Shown here: piece after piece, positions 18,350-27,374 of the stretch
Layout of the letters: each line of letters opens with the position of its first letter
Numbering within the stretch: the stretch's first letter is position 1
Notes under the pieces: model-generated
Database searches by the model: none
What the model was told of the DNA's origin: nothing
Seen by the model: only the letters and a program-made list of their open reading frames with translations
NCBI RefSeq assembly: GCF_963674925.1
Contig: NZ_OY771649.1
Coordinates: forward strand, 620,001-684,000
Source of the DNA: an uncultured Draconibacterium sp.
GTDB lineage: Bacteria; Bacteroidota; Bacteroidia; Bacteroidales; Prolixibacteraceae
DNA length: 64,000 nucleotides
Direction: 5' to 3'
Made by a program: the position numbers and the translations under genes

Positions 18350-19573
18350 TTAAACAATCTTTAACTCAGGTATAGGAATAACAAAATTACCCCCCCAGTC
18401 TTTGACATGAGATTGTTGTTGAATGATTTCCTTTTCTAAATTCCATGGAAGAATAATTATCCAATCAGGTTTTTTGTCAGTCATTGCTGAAGGAGGAAGG
18501 ATAGGAATGTGGCTGCCCGGCAGATACTTCCCTTGTTTTGATGGTGCTGCATCGCATACGAACGAAATTAAATCGGCGTTTATTTTACCATAATTCAGTA
18601 GTGTATTCCCTTTTGCGGCAGCTCCATAGGCTCCTATACTCTTTCCTGCAGTTTTTTGTTCTCGAAGGAATTTGATAAGATCATTCGTAATTTTATCTGC
18701 TTCCTTTTGAAAGTTTAGATAAACATCTAAGCTTTGAAGCCCGAATTCCTTCTCTTCTTCCAATAATTTTAAAACGCTATCATCGGTAGGTATTGAGGAT
18801 TCCATATGACATCCAAAAACACGAAGGCTACCACCATGGGTAGTAAGTTTCTCCACGTTATAGACTCTCAGTCCTACTGAATTGAATATTTGGCTTACAG
18901 TATACAGTGATAAGTATGAATAATGTTCGTGATAAACCGTGTCAAATTGTTTTAAATTTATGAGGTTAAGAAGGTGTGGAAATTCTAGCGTGATAGTACC
19001 TTCAGGTTTTAGTGCTGTTTTCAGCCCTTTGGTAAAATCATTAATGTCTGGTACATGAGCATAAACGTTATTCCCAATAATTAAATCGGCAAGTTGTTCT
19101 TCTTTAATTAGCTGTTTGGCATAATCGGAGCCGAAAAACTCTCTTTTTACCCTAATGCCGAGTAGTTCAGCGGCTTGTGCTGTACTTTCTGTTGGCTCAA
19201 CTCCTAGACAAGGAATATTAGCTTTTTGAAAGTATTGCAAAAGGTATCCATCGTTTGAAGCCACTTCTAAAACAAAACTTTGATTATTCAAATTCAATCG
19301 ATCAATAATCATGTTAGAATAATCCGAGGAATGTTTTAGCCAACTACTGGAGACAGATGAGAAATAGGCATATTCATCTGTGAACAATTCGTCTCGTGCA
19401 GAATAGTCTTCTGTTTGAACTAACCAGCACTTGTCGCAAACAAATAGCTTTAGCGGATATTTTGGTTCAGGTATCTCAGCTTCTATATTTCCTAAATATG
19501 CGTTTGAATGAGGCGCAAGCCCTAAATTTAAAAAAACGTGCTTCAATGGTGTATTACAATGTCTACAATTCAT
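18350..19573 (-). CDS. SAM-dependent sugar C-methyltransferase
   Basis: 407 residues. An N-terminal zinc-finger-like domain has Cys3, Cys6, Cys46 and Cys49 (CRHC ... CDKC). The SAM-binding core follows (FVLEVASNDGYLLQYF, then LIIGNNVYAHVPDINDF), and the C-terminal Methyltransf_14 domain has IGAYGAAAKGNTLLNY. This three-part build is that of TylC3/NovU-type enzymes, which methylate carbon 3 (or 5) of 4-keto-deoxy sugar nucleotides. Its place between rfbG and an rfbC-like gene supports formation of a branched-chain sugar. Confidence 0.85.
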   Translation of the reverse strand: MNCRHCNTPLKHVFLNLGLAPHSNAYLGNIEAEIPEPKYPLKLFVCDKCWLVQTEDYSARDELFTDEYAYFSSVSSSWLKHSSDYSNMIIDRLNLNNQSFVLEVASNDGYLLQYFQKANIPCLGVEPTESTAQAAELLGIRVKREFFGSDYAKQLIKEEQLADLIIGNNVYAHVPDINDFTKGLKTALKPEGTITLEFPHLLNLINLKQFDTVYHEHYSYLSLYTVSQIFNSVGLRVYNVEKLTTHGGSLRVFGCHMESSIPTDDSVLKLLEEEKEFGLQSLDVYLNFQKEADKITNDLIKFLREQKTAGKSIGAYGAAAKGNTLLNYGKINADLISFVCDAAPSKQGKYLPGSHIPILPPSAMTDKKPDWIIILPWNLEKEIIQQQSHVKDWGGNFVIPIPELKIV

Positions 19574-19799
19574 ATGTTCTAATTTTAATTATTAGTGAAG
19601 GTTATTTTGTGTCTTTATCAAGAATGCAGTAGTGTTAATGAGAAACCAAAGAATGATTAAGAGGTCTCAAGATGATTCTCGAAGGTTTATTGTTTTTGAG
19701 ACGATAATAATTTAGTTTATCGATAAATACTCATATCGGAGTATTGAATAATTATTATCTTATTTAAACAGGTTAGAAAGTTGGAATTCTTATTGCAGA

Positions 19800-20897
19800 T
19801 TAATTGGCAAGTCTAAACTTATTCATGTACAAATCAATCTGTTTATCAGTAAAATCAAACATGTTTGCGTTATTTGCATGTTGAATATACCATTCGATGG
19901 TATGTTTTATTGTATCCTCAAAATTCCATAGAGGTTGCCATTTTAGTAGATGATATGCCTTGTCTATTGTCAAATTTAAAAGTGATGACTCATGAACAGA
20001 TTCCGTTAAAGTGTGATACCACGAACCTGCTCCCCATCTTTTCAATATTTCCTCTACAAGTTGTTCAACTGTTTTATTTGAAGAAATTAGCGGTCCAAAA
20101 TTAAAAGCATCACAATATAGCGATGATAAAGCTTTTTTATCAAAAAGTTTAGTTCCGAGCAAAAGATATCCACTTAATGGTTCTAAAACATGTTGCCAAG
20201 GTCTTGTAGCTATAGGATTTCTTACAAAAATTCTTTCATTCTTCTGTAGAGAGCGGATACAGTCAGGTACAATCCTATCTTTTGCCCAATCACCACCGCC
20301 TAAAACATTGCCAGCTCTAACCGATGCTATTTTGACATCACATTCTAAATTTTCCTTGGAATTAAAAAATGATCTACGATAGGCTGAAATTGCTATTTCC
20401 ATTGCACCTTTGCTGGCTGAGTATGGATCATATCCTCCAAGAGGATCTACCTCCCGAAATCCAAATAACCATTCTTTATTTTCATAACACTTATCTGTAG
20501 TGATGCATACAATTCGTGTGGATAACTTAAGTGTTCTAACAGCCTCAAGCAGGTTGATTGTTCCCATAAAATTAACATCAAACGTCTCTAAGGGTGATTG
20601 ATATGATTCTCTCACCAAAGCTTGGGCCGCCAAATGAAAAATAATATCTGGTTGAGTCTCTAATAGACACTTTCTCAAATCCGTTAGAGAACGAATATCT
20701 TTAATATATTGATTAATTTTCTTCGATAATTCCAACTGGTCATAAATAGATGGTTTTGTGGGCGGATCTAATGCATAACCCGTAACATCAGCACCCAGCT
20801 TTAAGAGCATTACAGTTATCCAGCTCCCCTTAAAACCCGTATTGCCAGTAATCAATATCTTTTTATTTTTATAGACTGAAAAAATTCCGTTTATCAT
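19800..20897 (-). CDS. rfbG: CDP-glucose 4,6-dehydratase
   Basis: An extended SDR enzyme of 365 residues from the ATG at 20895-20897 (a longer frame needs a TTG). Motifs: KILITGNTGFKGSW (NAD loop), CITTDKCYENKEWLFGFREVDPLGGYDPYSASKGAME with the Tyr/Lys pair, and ASVRAGNVLGGGDWAKDRIVPD, which is diagnostic for CDP-glucose rather than dTDP-glucose dehydratases. It makes CDP-4-keto-6-deoxy-D-glucose. The rfbF gene that makes its substrate lies directly upstream. Confidence 0.92.
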   Translation of the reverse strand: MINGIFSVYKNKKILITGNTGFKGSWITVMLLKLGADVTGYALDPPTKPSIYDQLELSKKINQYIKDIRSLTDLRKCLLETQPDIIFHLAAQALVRESYQSPLETFDVNFMGTINLLEAVRTLKLSTRIVCITTDKCYENKEWLFGFREVDPLGGYDPYSASKGAMEIAISAYRRSFFNSKENLECDVKIASVRAGNVLGGGDWAKDRIVPDCIRSLQKNERIFVRNPIATRPWQHVLEPLSGYLLLGTKLFDKKALSSLYCDAFNFGPLISSNKTVEQLVEEILKRWGAGSWYHTLTESVHESSLLNLTIDKAYHLLKWQPLWNFEDTIKHTIEWYIQHANNANMFDFTDKQIDLYMNKFRLAN

Positions 20898-21014
20898 ATA
20901 GATTGATTTGTTGTCCAATGTATCAGACTGAAAATTAAATTAGAAATAAGCTTAAGTTCGATATTGTTGTTTTACAAAAGAGTACATTTTTAATAACATG
21001 TCGAGAAGAAAATA

Positions 21015-21803
21015 TTATGATTCCCAAATTTTCCATGGAGCATTGCCACTGATCCAAAGCTTATCAAGGTTTTGTTTGTCAAATAGGGTATCCATAGGTT
21101 TCCAATAACCTTTATGCCTGTATGCAGTAAGTTTCCCCTTAGATGCTAATTTCTCCAATGGCTCTAATTCCCAGGCCGTGTGATCTCCTTCAATAAAATC
21201 GATAGCATCAGGTTCTACAACAAAGAATCCTCCATTTATCCATGAGAAACTGTTTCCATCTCCATTTGGTTTCTCTCTAAAATTTGTAATAGTATTTGAA
21301 TCTTGATGAAGGCTGAAAGCACCAAACCGGCCAGGATGTTTCACCGCAGTAAGAGTTACTAAACTATCTTGTTTTTTATGAAACTCAATAAGCTCTTTAA
21401 TATTGATATTAGAAACGCCATCACCATAAGTTAATAAAAATGGCTGATTTCCAACATGAGCTTTAACTCTTTTAATTCGCCCGCCGGTCATGGTATCTTC
21501 GCCTGTATTAATTAATGTTACTTTCCAAGGCTCTGCTTTATTATTAAGAAATTGCATTTCGTTCAAATTCATATCAATCCTTACATCAGATTGATGCATG
21601 TAATAATTGGCGAAATATTCTTTAATAATATATCCTTTATAGCCAAGAAGAATAATAAAATCATTAAAACCGTAGTGGGAGTAGATTTTCATTATATGCC
21701 ATAGAATCGGTTTTCCTCCAATTTCAACCATTGGTTTTGGCTTGAGCCCCGTTTCTTCAGACAATCTTGTGCCTAATCCTCCTGCAAGAATGAGTACTTT
21801 CAT
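21015..21803 (-). CDS. rfbF: Glucose-1-phosphate cytidylyltransferase
   Basis: 262 residues, the usual RfbF length. It has the nucleotidyltransferase loop LAGGLGTRL, the RfbF-typical KPKPMVEIGGKPILWHIMKIY, and LLTYGDGVSN with the metal-binding Asp. It converts glucose-1-phosphate and CTP to CDP-glucose, the first committed step of the CDP-sugar route carried on by rfbG. First sugar gene after the antiterminator. Confidence 0.93.
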   Translation of the reverse strand: MKVLILAGGLGTRLSEETGLKPKPMVEIGGKPILWHIMKIYSHYGFNDFIILLGYKGYIIKEYFANYYMHQSDVRIDMNLNEMQFLNNKAEPWKVTLINTGEDTMTGGRIKRVKAHVGNQPFLLTYGDGVSNINIKELIEFHKKQDSLVTLTAVKHPGRFGAFSLHQDSNTITNFREKPNGDGNSFSWINGGFFVVEPDAIDFIEGDHTAWELEPLEKLASKGKLTAYRHKGYWKPMDTLFDKQNLDKLWISGNAPWKIWES

Positions 21804-21947
21804 TTTGTAATTTTTAAGAATTTGAGTGTGGTTTTGGATGTAATAGTATTCTCGAAGAATATATAGTATTATAAATTAAAGTTTTTGCAAGTTGGCAAAA
21901 CAATTGGCTTGCTTGTGGTAGTCAGTATTATATTTAAAGTGTAGTAT

Positions 21948-22544
21948 TTATAGAAACTTTATTCTTGATGGTTTTGCGATATCCCTTTTTTTGAGCTGTT
22001 GCTTTCTCAAAGCGTTTATTTCTTCTTCAGGTTCAATTATTTTTATTTCATCTTTCGAGATGTTGGCATGCAGACAATACCCCATCATCGGAATACGAAT
22101 TAAAATTCGAAATTTACCATTGAACTTGACAATTTCTCCACGAACTCCTTTAAGCGCACCATATAAAACCTCAGCTTTTGTGCCTGGAGCAATGTTCTCT
22201 TTTGTTATTTCAATTTTTGTTTCTTCTTGTTCAACAAAAGTTTTAATGTCCTCAAGTTGTTTTTCAGGAATTGGTTGTGCTTTTCCTCCAAAACTCACAT
22301 AACACATTACTCCCGGAATATTAAGGACATTGAAAAACTCTTTATAACTCACTTTTACAAAAAGATAACTTTTGAACAAGGGCTCTTCAATCCATTTTTT
22401 TCTATCACTCCAAATTCGCAATGATTTTTGAAGTGGGAGATAACATGTTAAATTCTGTTCTTTCAAATTTTCAAGAATCTTCTTTTCTCTATTTGGCTTG
22501 GTATAGATTGCATACCAAAAGTACGATGGTTCTTCTACCTTCAT
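21948..22544 (-). CDS. UpxY-family transcription antiterminator (NusG-like)
   Basis: 198 residues. The NusG N-terminal domain is clear (WYAIYTKPNREKKILENLKEQ, CYLPLQ, PLFKSYLFVKV), followed by a KOW-type domain (PGTKAEVLYGALKGVRGEIV). In Bacteroides, UpxY-type proteins are encoded first in a capsule operon and let RNA polymerase pass terminators in the leader of that same operon. The position here, ahead of the sugar genes, fits this role. Confidence 0.88.
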   Translation of the reverse strand: MKVEEPSYFWYAIYTKPNREKKILENLKEQNLTCYLPLQKSLRIWSDRKKWIEEPLFKSYLFVKVSYKEFFNVLNIPGVMCYVSFGGKAQPIPEKQLEDIKTFVEQEETKIEITKENIAPGTKAEVLYGALKGVRGEIVKFNGKFRILIRIPMMGYCLHANISKDEIKIIEPEEEINALRKQQLKKRDIAKPSRIKFL

Positions 22545-22611
22545 ATTATATATATTAAGAGTTATTCAGTATTACCAGGATAGAACAGTTAATAGCTATA
22601 ACTTTGCAGTA

Positions 22612-22878
22612 TTAGTTCTGTTTCTCCAGTTTTGATTTTAATATTAAATTCTCCAAACTTAGGTCAGCATACATACGTTTTAAGCGATCATTTTCTTCTT
22701 TGAGTTTGGTAATAATTAGAAGTTCATCCGTACTATTCTTACCATATTTAGCCCGCCAATTGTAGAATGTCGCCTGACTTATACCGTATTCAATTATTAT
22801 TTGCTGAATAGATTTGCCATCTTTATTTTCCTGAAGTATTCGGGCTATTTCAGTTTTTTTAAACCTTTTTTTTACCAT
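22612..22878 (-). CDS. Orphan IS3-type OrfA (HTH) protein
   Basis: 88 residues from the ATG at 22876-22878 (a TTG directly before it is also in frame). It has an HTH_Tnp_1-type helix-turn-helix (EIARILQENKDGKSIQQIIIEYGISQATFYNWRAKYGK) and a coiled-coil tail (LKEENDRLKRMYADLSLENLILKSK), a complete IS3/IS911 OrfA. No OrfB integrase follows: only 67 bp separate it from the UpxY-like gene, and no terminal repeats are seen. It is an insertion-sequence remnant or a DNA-binding protein kept as part of the locus. Confidence 0.8.
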   Translation of the reverse strand: MVKKRFKKTEIARILQENKDGKSIQQIIIEYGISQATFYNWRAKYGKNSTDELLIITKLKEENDRLKRMYADLSLENLILKSKLEKQN

Positions 22879-23209
22879 CAAAATAGTTTTTAATATGGAA
22901 CGGACAGATTTAGGTATTGATTGGACTTGTTATGAGTGGAAAATCGTTATTCTATTGGGATGGTGTAATTTCTTAATTGAAAGGCTAACAATTATTTTAT
23001 AATAGAATCTATGTTTACAAACTCTTGACCACTCTTTATAAAATCGTTTTTCAAAATTTAGAGCTCTTAATTCTTAAAATTTATTTATAAAATATTGGAA
23101 TTAAAATGTGAAAATAATTCGCTAAAATCCTCTAATTCATATTCTTGTTGATGATGCCTGTTATTATTAATAGATGTTCTGATGTTATTTATTTTTTCGA
23201 AAAGAATAA

Positions 23210-23239
23210 AGGTATCCCTACAATTAGTCACAAAGTCTT
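23210..23239 (+). repeat. Direct repeat copy 1 (AGGTATCCCTACAAT core)
   Basis: The 30-bp block starts AGGTATCCCTACAAT and ends CACAAAGTCTT. A near-identical copy lies at 23356-23385. In this copy only, TTAGTCA (23224-23230) and TGACTAA (23239-23245) form an inverted repeat around 8 bases. Confidence 0.7.
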
Positions 23240-23355
23240 GACTAATCCATAGACGAAAAAATCCTTTCGCCCAGACATTTATATTTTAGTATAAGTGCCT
23301 TTTAATCTTCATAATCATTTTCCGAAAAATGTGTGATTAGTTTGAAATTGAATAT

Positions 23356-23385
23356 AGGTATCCCTACAATGAATCACAAAATCTT
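23356..23385 (+). repeat. Direct repeat copy 2 (AGGTATCCCTACAAT core)
   Basis: Second copy, start to start 146 bp after the first. The first 15 bases are identical; then CACAAAATCTT replaces CACAAAGTCTT. The 15-20 bases before each copy are also alike (GAA followed by GAATA). Confidence 0.7.
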
Positions 23386-23972
23386 TAATTTTTCGCAAAA
23401 CAATTACAATATGAATATCCTGGTACAACTTATTTTGGGAGAGAATACAGAAAATAAATGATTACCCTTATTTATTATTCTGTGTTTGTGTCGTACTTTA
23501 AGCTGAAAGAATTCATTGATTCTTAAGAATTATATCAACTTATAAGTTCGTTACAAATAAAATAACTTTATTATCTATTTATCTTATCGTTTTCGAAAAA
23601 AAAGTTACGTATAATTTCCAATAATACAAACTTATTTATAATAAAATTCTAAGATTTCCAGATAGCTTTTCTATTTACTCTTAATGTAATTAGTCATAAG
23701 CAGCAGTTAGTCAGCGGTTTGGGGTATATATTTAAATACTAAAAAGTCTTATTATTTCTCGAATAATAATGTTTTTTGTTTTATTCAATGCTAAATATTT
23801 GCGTCAAAAGTATTAAAATTGGCCAATTACGGTAGCGGCACCTTTCTAAAGTTGAATAAAGTTATGCGCATATGGCAGTTTTGTTGGCAGATAATAGTTC
23901 CGAAACTGTAAATGTGTCTGATATTTGACAGCTAAACTATTTGGCATAATTATTAGTAATAAGTAAAACGAA

Positions 23973-24005
23973 TGTTTTTTTAGCCTGTACAATTAATTAC
24001 ATTTG
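23973..24005 (+). promoter_or_regulatory. Likely secA promoter (Bacteroidota type)
   Basis: TACATTTG at 23998-24005 fits the Bacteroidota -7 box TAnnTTTG exactly. A weaker T-rich -33 region with TGTTTTTT is at 23973-23980. The secA ATG follows 36 bp downstream. Confidence 0.6.
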
Positions 24006-24041
24006 CACAGGTTTTATATAATTTAAATATAAGTTGCACAG

Positions 24042-27000
24042 ATGGCATTTGTAAATAAGATCCTGGGAAAACTTCTGGGAAACAAATCGGAGCGGGACAT
24101 TAAAGAAATAACTCCTATCATCAATAAAATTAAAGAGGAATACGAAAGAATCTCCAAATTATCTCATGATGATCTTAGGGCCGAATCGGCGAAATTAAAG
24201 CAAATTATTGCCGACAGGATTAAACCTGAAGAGGACGAAATTGCTGCGTTAAAATTAGAAGTTGAAGAAGTTGAAATTCAGGAAAGCGAAAAAATATACG
24301 AACGTATTGATAAGCTGGAAGAAAAAATAGATGAGAAAATAGAAGAGGTTCTCAACGAAATTCTTCCAACTGCTTTTGCAGTAATAAAAGATACTGCCCG
24401 TCGTTTTTCCGAAAATGAGACGATTGAGGTTTCAGCCAGCGATTACGACCGCGATCTGTCGACAACCCGCGACAGCATTAAAATTAGCGGAGACAAAGCC
24501 ATTTGGGAGAACAGTTGGCTGGCCGGAGGAAACAGGGTCACCTGGAACATGGTTCACTACGATGTTCAGCTGATTGGTGGTGTGGTACTTCACCAGGGTA
24601 ATATTGCCGAGATGGCAACGGGTGAAGGAAAAACTTTGGTAGCAACATTGCCTGTGTTTTTGAATGCACTTACCGGAAAAGGGGTGCACATTGTAACAGT
24701 TAACGATTACCTGTCGAAACGTGATGCTGAGTGGATGGGGCCGATGTACGAGTTCCACGGATTATCGGTTGATTGTATCGATAAACACCAACCAAACTCT
24801 GAAGCCCGAAGAAAAGCATATAACTCGGATATTACTTTTGGAACCAACAACGAATTTGGTTTCGATTATCTGCGCGATAACATGGCCATTAATCCGGAAG
24901 ATTTGGTGCAGCGCAAACATCAATATGCCATTGTCGACGAGGTTGACTCGGTTTTGGTTGATGATGCACGTACACCTCTTATTATTTCCGGTCCGGTACC
25001 AAAAGGCGATAATCAGCAGTTTGAAGAACTGAAAGTTTACGTAGAAAAACTATACAGGGTGCAGCGCGAGCTGGTAAATAAAATATTTATTGATGCCAAA
25101 CGCCTACTTACCAAACCCGATGCAACTTCCGACGAGAAAAAAGAAGGTGGTTTGCTTTTATTGCGTGCCCACAAAGGGATGCCTAAAAACAAATCGATCA
25201 TTAAGTTTTTAAGTGAGGAAGGCATGAAAGCTGTTATGCAAAAAACAGAAAACCTGTACATGCAAGAGAACAGCAAAAACATGCATATTGTAACCGATCC
25301 GTTGTTTTTTATTATTGATGAGAAACAAAACTCAGTAGAGCTTACTGATAAAGGAATTGATTTGATATCCGCCGGCTTTGAAGATGCCGAATTTTTCGTT
25401 CTTCCGGATATGGGAGGAAAAATGGCCGAGCTGGAAAACAGCGAGAAAGCGCCTGATGATATTCAGCTTGAAAAGGATAAGTTACTGCAGGACTATGCGA
25501 TAAAATCAGAGCGCGTTCATACCATAAACCAGTTGTTAAAAGCATATGCCATGTTTGAAAAAGATGTGGAATATGTAGTGATGGATAATAAGGTAAAAAT
25601 TGTTGACGAGCAGACCGGTCGTATTATGGAAGGTCGTCGTTATTCCGATGGTTTGCACCAGGCAATTGAAGCCAAGGAGCAGGTAAAAGTAGAAGCTGCA
25701 ACGCAAACTTTTGCAACTATCACTCTTCAGAACTATTTCAGGATGTACCACAAACTGGCTGGTATGACAGGTACTGCAGAAACAGAAGCAGGCGAATTCT
25801 GGGATATCTACGAACTGGAAGTTGTGGTAATTCCTACCAACCGTCCGATTGTTCGCGACGACAGGGAAGACCTGGTTTTCAAAACCAAACGCGAAAAATA
25901 CAATGCCGTTAGCGACGAAATTGTTGAACTAAACAAACAAGGTCGTCCGGTATTGGTGGGTACTACCTCGGTTGAAATTTCGGAGTTGCTTAGCCGAATG
26001 CTGAAAATAAAAGGTATTAAGCACAACGTTTTGAACGCGAAATTACACGCACGTGAGGCTGATATTGTTGCCGAAGCCGGTCAGGCCGGAGGAGTAACAA
26101 TTGCAACCAACATGGCTGGTCGTGGTACCGATATTAAACTATCTGACGAGGTTAAAAAAGCCGGAGGTTTAGCAATTATTGGAACAGAGCGTCACGACTC
26201 GAGACGTGTTGACAGACAGCTGCGAGGACGTGCAGGACGCCAGGGAGACCCAGGTTCTTCGCAGTTCTACGTTTCGCTGGAAGATAATTTGATGCGTTTG
26301 TTTGGCTCCGATCGTATTTCGGGAGTAATGGACAAGCTTGGTTTGGAAGACGGAGAGGTGATTCAACACTCCATGATCTCTAAATCAATTGAGCGTGCAC
26401 AGAAAAAGGTTGAGGAGAATAATTTCGGTATTCGTAAACGTTTGCTGGAATACGATGATGTAATGAACTCGCAGCGCGAAGTGATTTATAAAAAACGTCG
26501 TCACGCATTATACGGCGAACGTTTGGAGGTTGATGTACTGAACATGATGTACGATTCGGTTGAGGAGCTGGTAAATGAATATCATGGTTCCGATATGTTC
26601 GAAGATTTTAACATGGAACTGATGCGCTTTCTTTCCCTGGAATCGCCGATTGATCAGGAAGAGTTTAAGAGTTTAAATGCTGCAGAAATTACCGAGCGCC
26701 TTTACGAAAAAATGATCAGCAATTACAACCGTAAAGTTGAAACCATTGCACAGCAAGCTTACCCGGTAATTAAAAATGTATACGAAACCAAAAAAGAGGT
26801 TTACAAAAATATTGTTGTCCCGATAACCGATGGAAAACGTGTTTTCCAGATTATTTGTAACCTTGAAAAGGCTTACAATAATAAGGGTAAGGAATTGGTA
26901 AAATCGTACCAGAAACAGATTGTGCTGAATACGATTGATGAATCGTGGAAAGAACAACTTCGCGAGATGGACGACTTAAAACAATCGGTACAAAATGCTA

Positions 27001-27365
27001 CTTACGAGCAAAAAGACCCATTGTTAATTTACAAGTTCGAGTCGTTTAACCTGTTTAAAATAATGGTTGCCAAGGTGAATAAGGACGTTGTTTCAACCTT
27101 AATGAAAGGGCAGATTCCTATTCAGAGCCCGGAACAGGTACGTGAGGCAGAAGTTCGACGCAGAACCGATATGAGCCGTTATAAAACACAAAAATCGGAA
27201 CTGCCATCGGCCGAAAATGCGATGGAAGGTGCCAACACAAATACGGCAGAAAAGGCCAAAACACAACCGGTTAAAGTTGAAAAACGTGTTGGACGTAACG
27301 ATCCTTGTCCTTGCGGAAGCGGCAAAAAATACAAACAATGCCACGGAAGAGGTGGTGACTTATAA
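24042..27365 (+). CDS. secA: Protein translocase ATPase SecA
   Basis: The motor that pushes unfolded preproteins through SecYEG. 1107 residues, longer than the roughly 900 of E. coli SecA because of insertions between the two nucleotide-binding folds, as usual in Bacteroidota. Visible: Walker A MATGEGKT (GEGKT about 194-198), DEVDS (about 299-303), TNMAGRGTDIKL, the RQLRGRAGRQGDPG arginine-finger region, and a C-terminal zinc knuckle CPCGSGKKYKQCHG (about 1088-1101) that binds SecB or lipid. lgt follows after 9 bp, so the two are probably co-transcribed. Confidence 0.98.
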   Translation: MAFVNKILGKLLGNKSERDIKEITPIINKIKEEYERISKLSHDDLRAESAKLKQIIADRIKPEEDEIAALKLEVEEVEIQESEKIYERIDKLEEKIDEKIEEVLNEILPTAFAVIKDTARRFSENETIEVSASDYDRDLSTTRDSIKISGDKAIWENSWLAGGNRVTWNMVHYDVQLIGGVVLHQGNIAEMATGEGKTLVATLPVFLNALTGKGVHIVTVNDYLSKRDAEWMGPMYEFHGLSVDCIDKHQPNSEARRKAYNSDITFGTNNEFGFDYLRDNMAINPEDLVQRKHQYAIVDEVDSVLVDDARTPLIISGPVPKGDNQQFEELKVYVEKLYRVQRELVNKIFIDAKRLLTKPDATSDEKKEGGLLLLRAHKGMPKNKSIIKFLSEEGMKAVMQKTENLYMQENSKNMHIVTDPLFFIIDEKQNSVELTDKGIDLISAGFEDAEFFVLPDMGGKMAELENSEKAPDDIQLEKDKLLQDYAIKSERVHTINQLLKAYAMFEKDVEYVVMDNKVKIVDEQTGRIMEGRRYSDGLHQAIEAKEQVKVEAATQTFATITLQNYFRMYHKLAGMTGTAETEAGEFWDIYELEVVVIPTNRPIVRDDREDLVFKTKREKYNAVSDEIVELNKQGRPVLVGTTSVEISELLSRMLKIKGIKHNVLNAKLHAREADIVAEAGQAGGVTIATNMAGRGTDIKLSDEVKKAGGLAIIGTERHDSRRVDRQLRGRAGRQGDPGSSQFYVSLEDNLMRLFGSDRISGVMDKLGLEDGEVIQHSMISKSIERAQKKVEENNFGIRKRLLEYDDVMNSQREVIYKKRRHALYGERLEVDVLNMMYDSVEELVNEYHGSDMFEDFNMELMRFLSLESPIDQEEFKSLNAAEITERLYEKMISNYNRKVETIAQQAYPVIKNVYETKKEVYKNIVVPITDGKRVFQIICNLEKAYNNKGKELVKSYQKQIVLNTIDESWKEQLREMDDLKQSVQNATYEQKDPLLIYKFESFNLFKIMVAKVNKDVVSTLMKGQIPIQSPEQVREAEVRRRTDMSRYKTQKSELPSAENAMEGANTNTAEKAKTQPVKVEKRVGRNDPCPCGSGKKYKQCHGRGGDL

Positions 27366-27374
27366 TCAAACAAG

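Larger units (their letters stand above)
22879..23997. other. Long AT-rich intergenic region, no gene seen
   Basis: About 1.1 kb with stops in all frames, between the divergent polysaccharide operon and secA. It must hold the polysaccharide operon promoter and leader, but I cannot pin a promoter down. It contains a direct repeat (23210-23239 and 23356-23385) and a 12-bp palindrome AATTGGCCAATT at 23817-23828. Confidence 0.6.

Noticed and set aside
22612..22878. A complete IS3-family insertion sequence
   Set aside because: Only OrfA is present; no OrfB catalytic DDE gene, no inverted ends and no target duplication are seen.
23627..23634. Promoter of the polysaccharide operon (minus-strand TAAGTTTG)
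   Set aside because: It fits the -7 box but has no -33 partner and lies about 750 bp upstream of the first gene, so it may be chance in AT-rich DNA.
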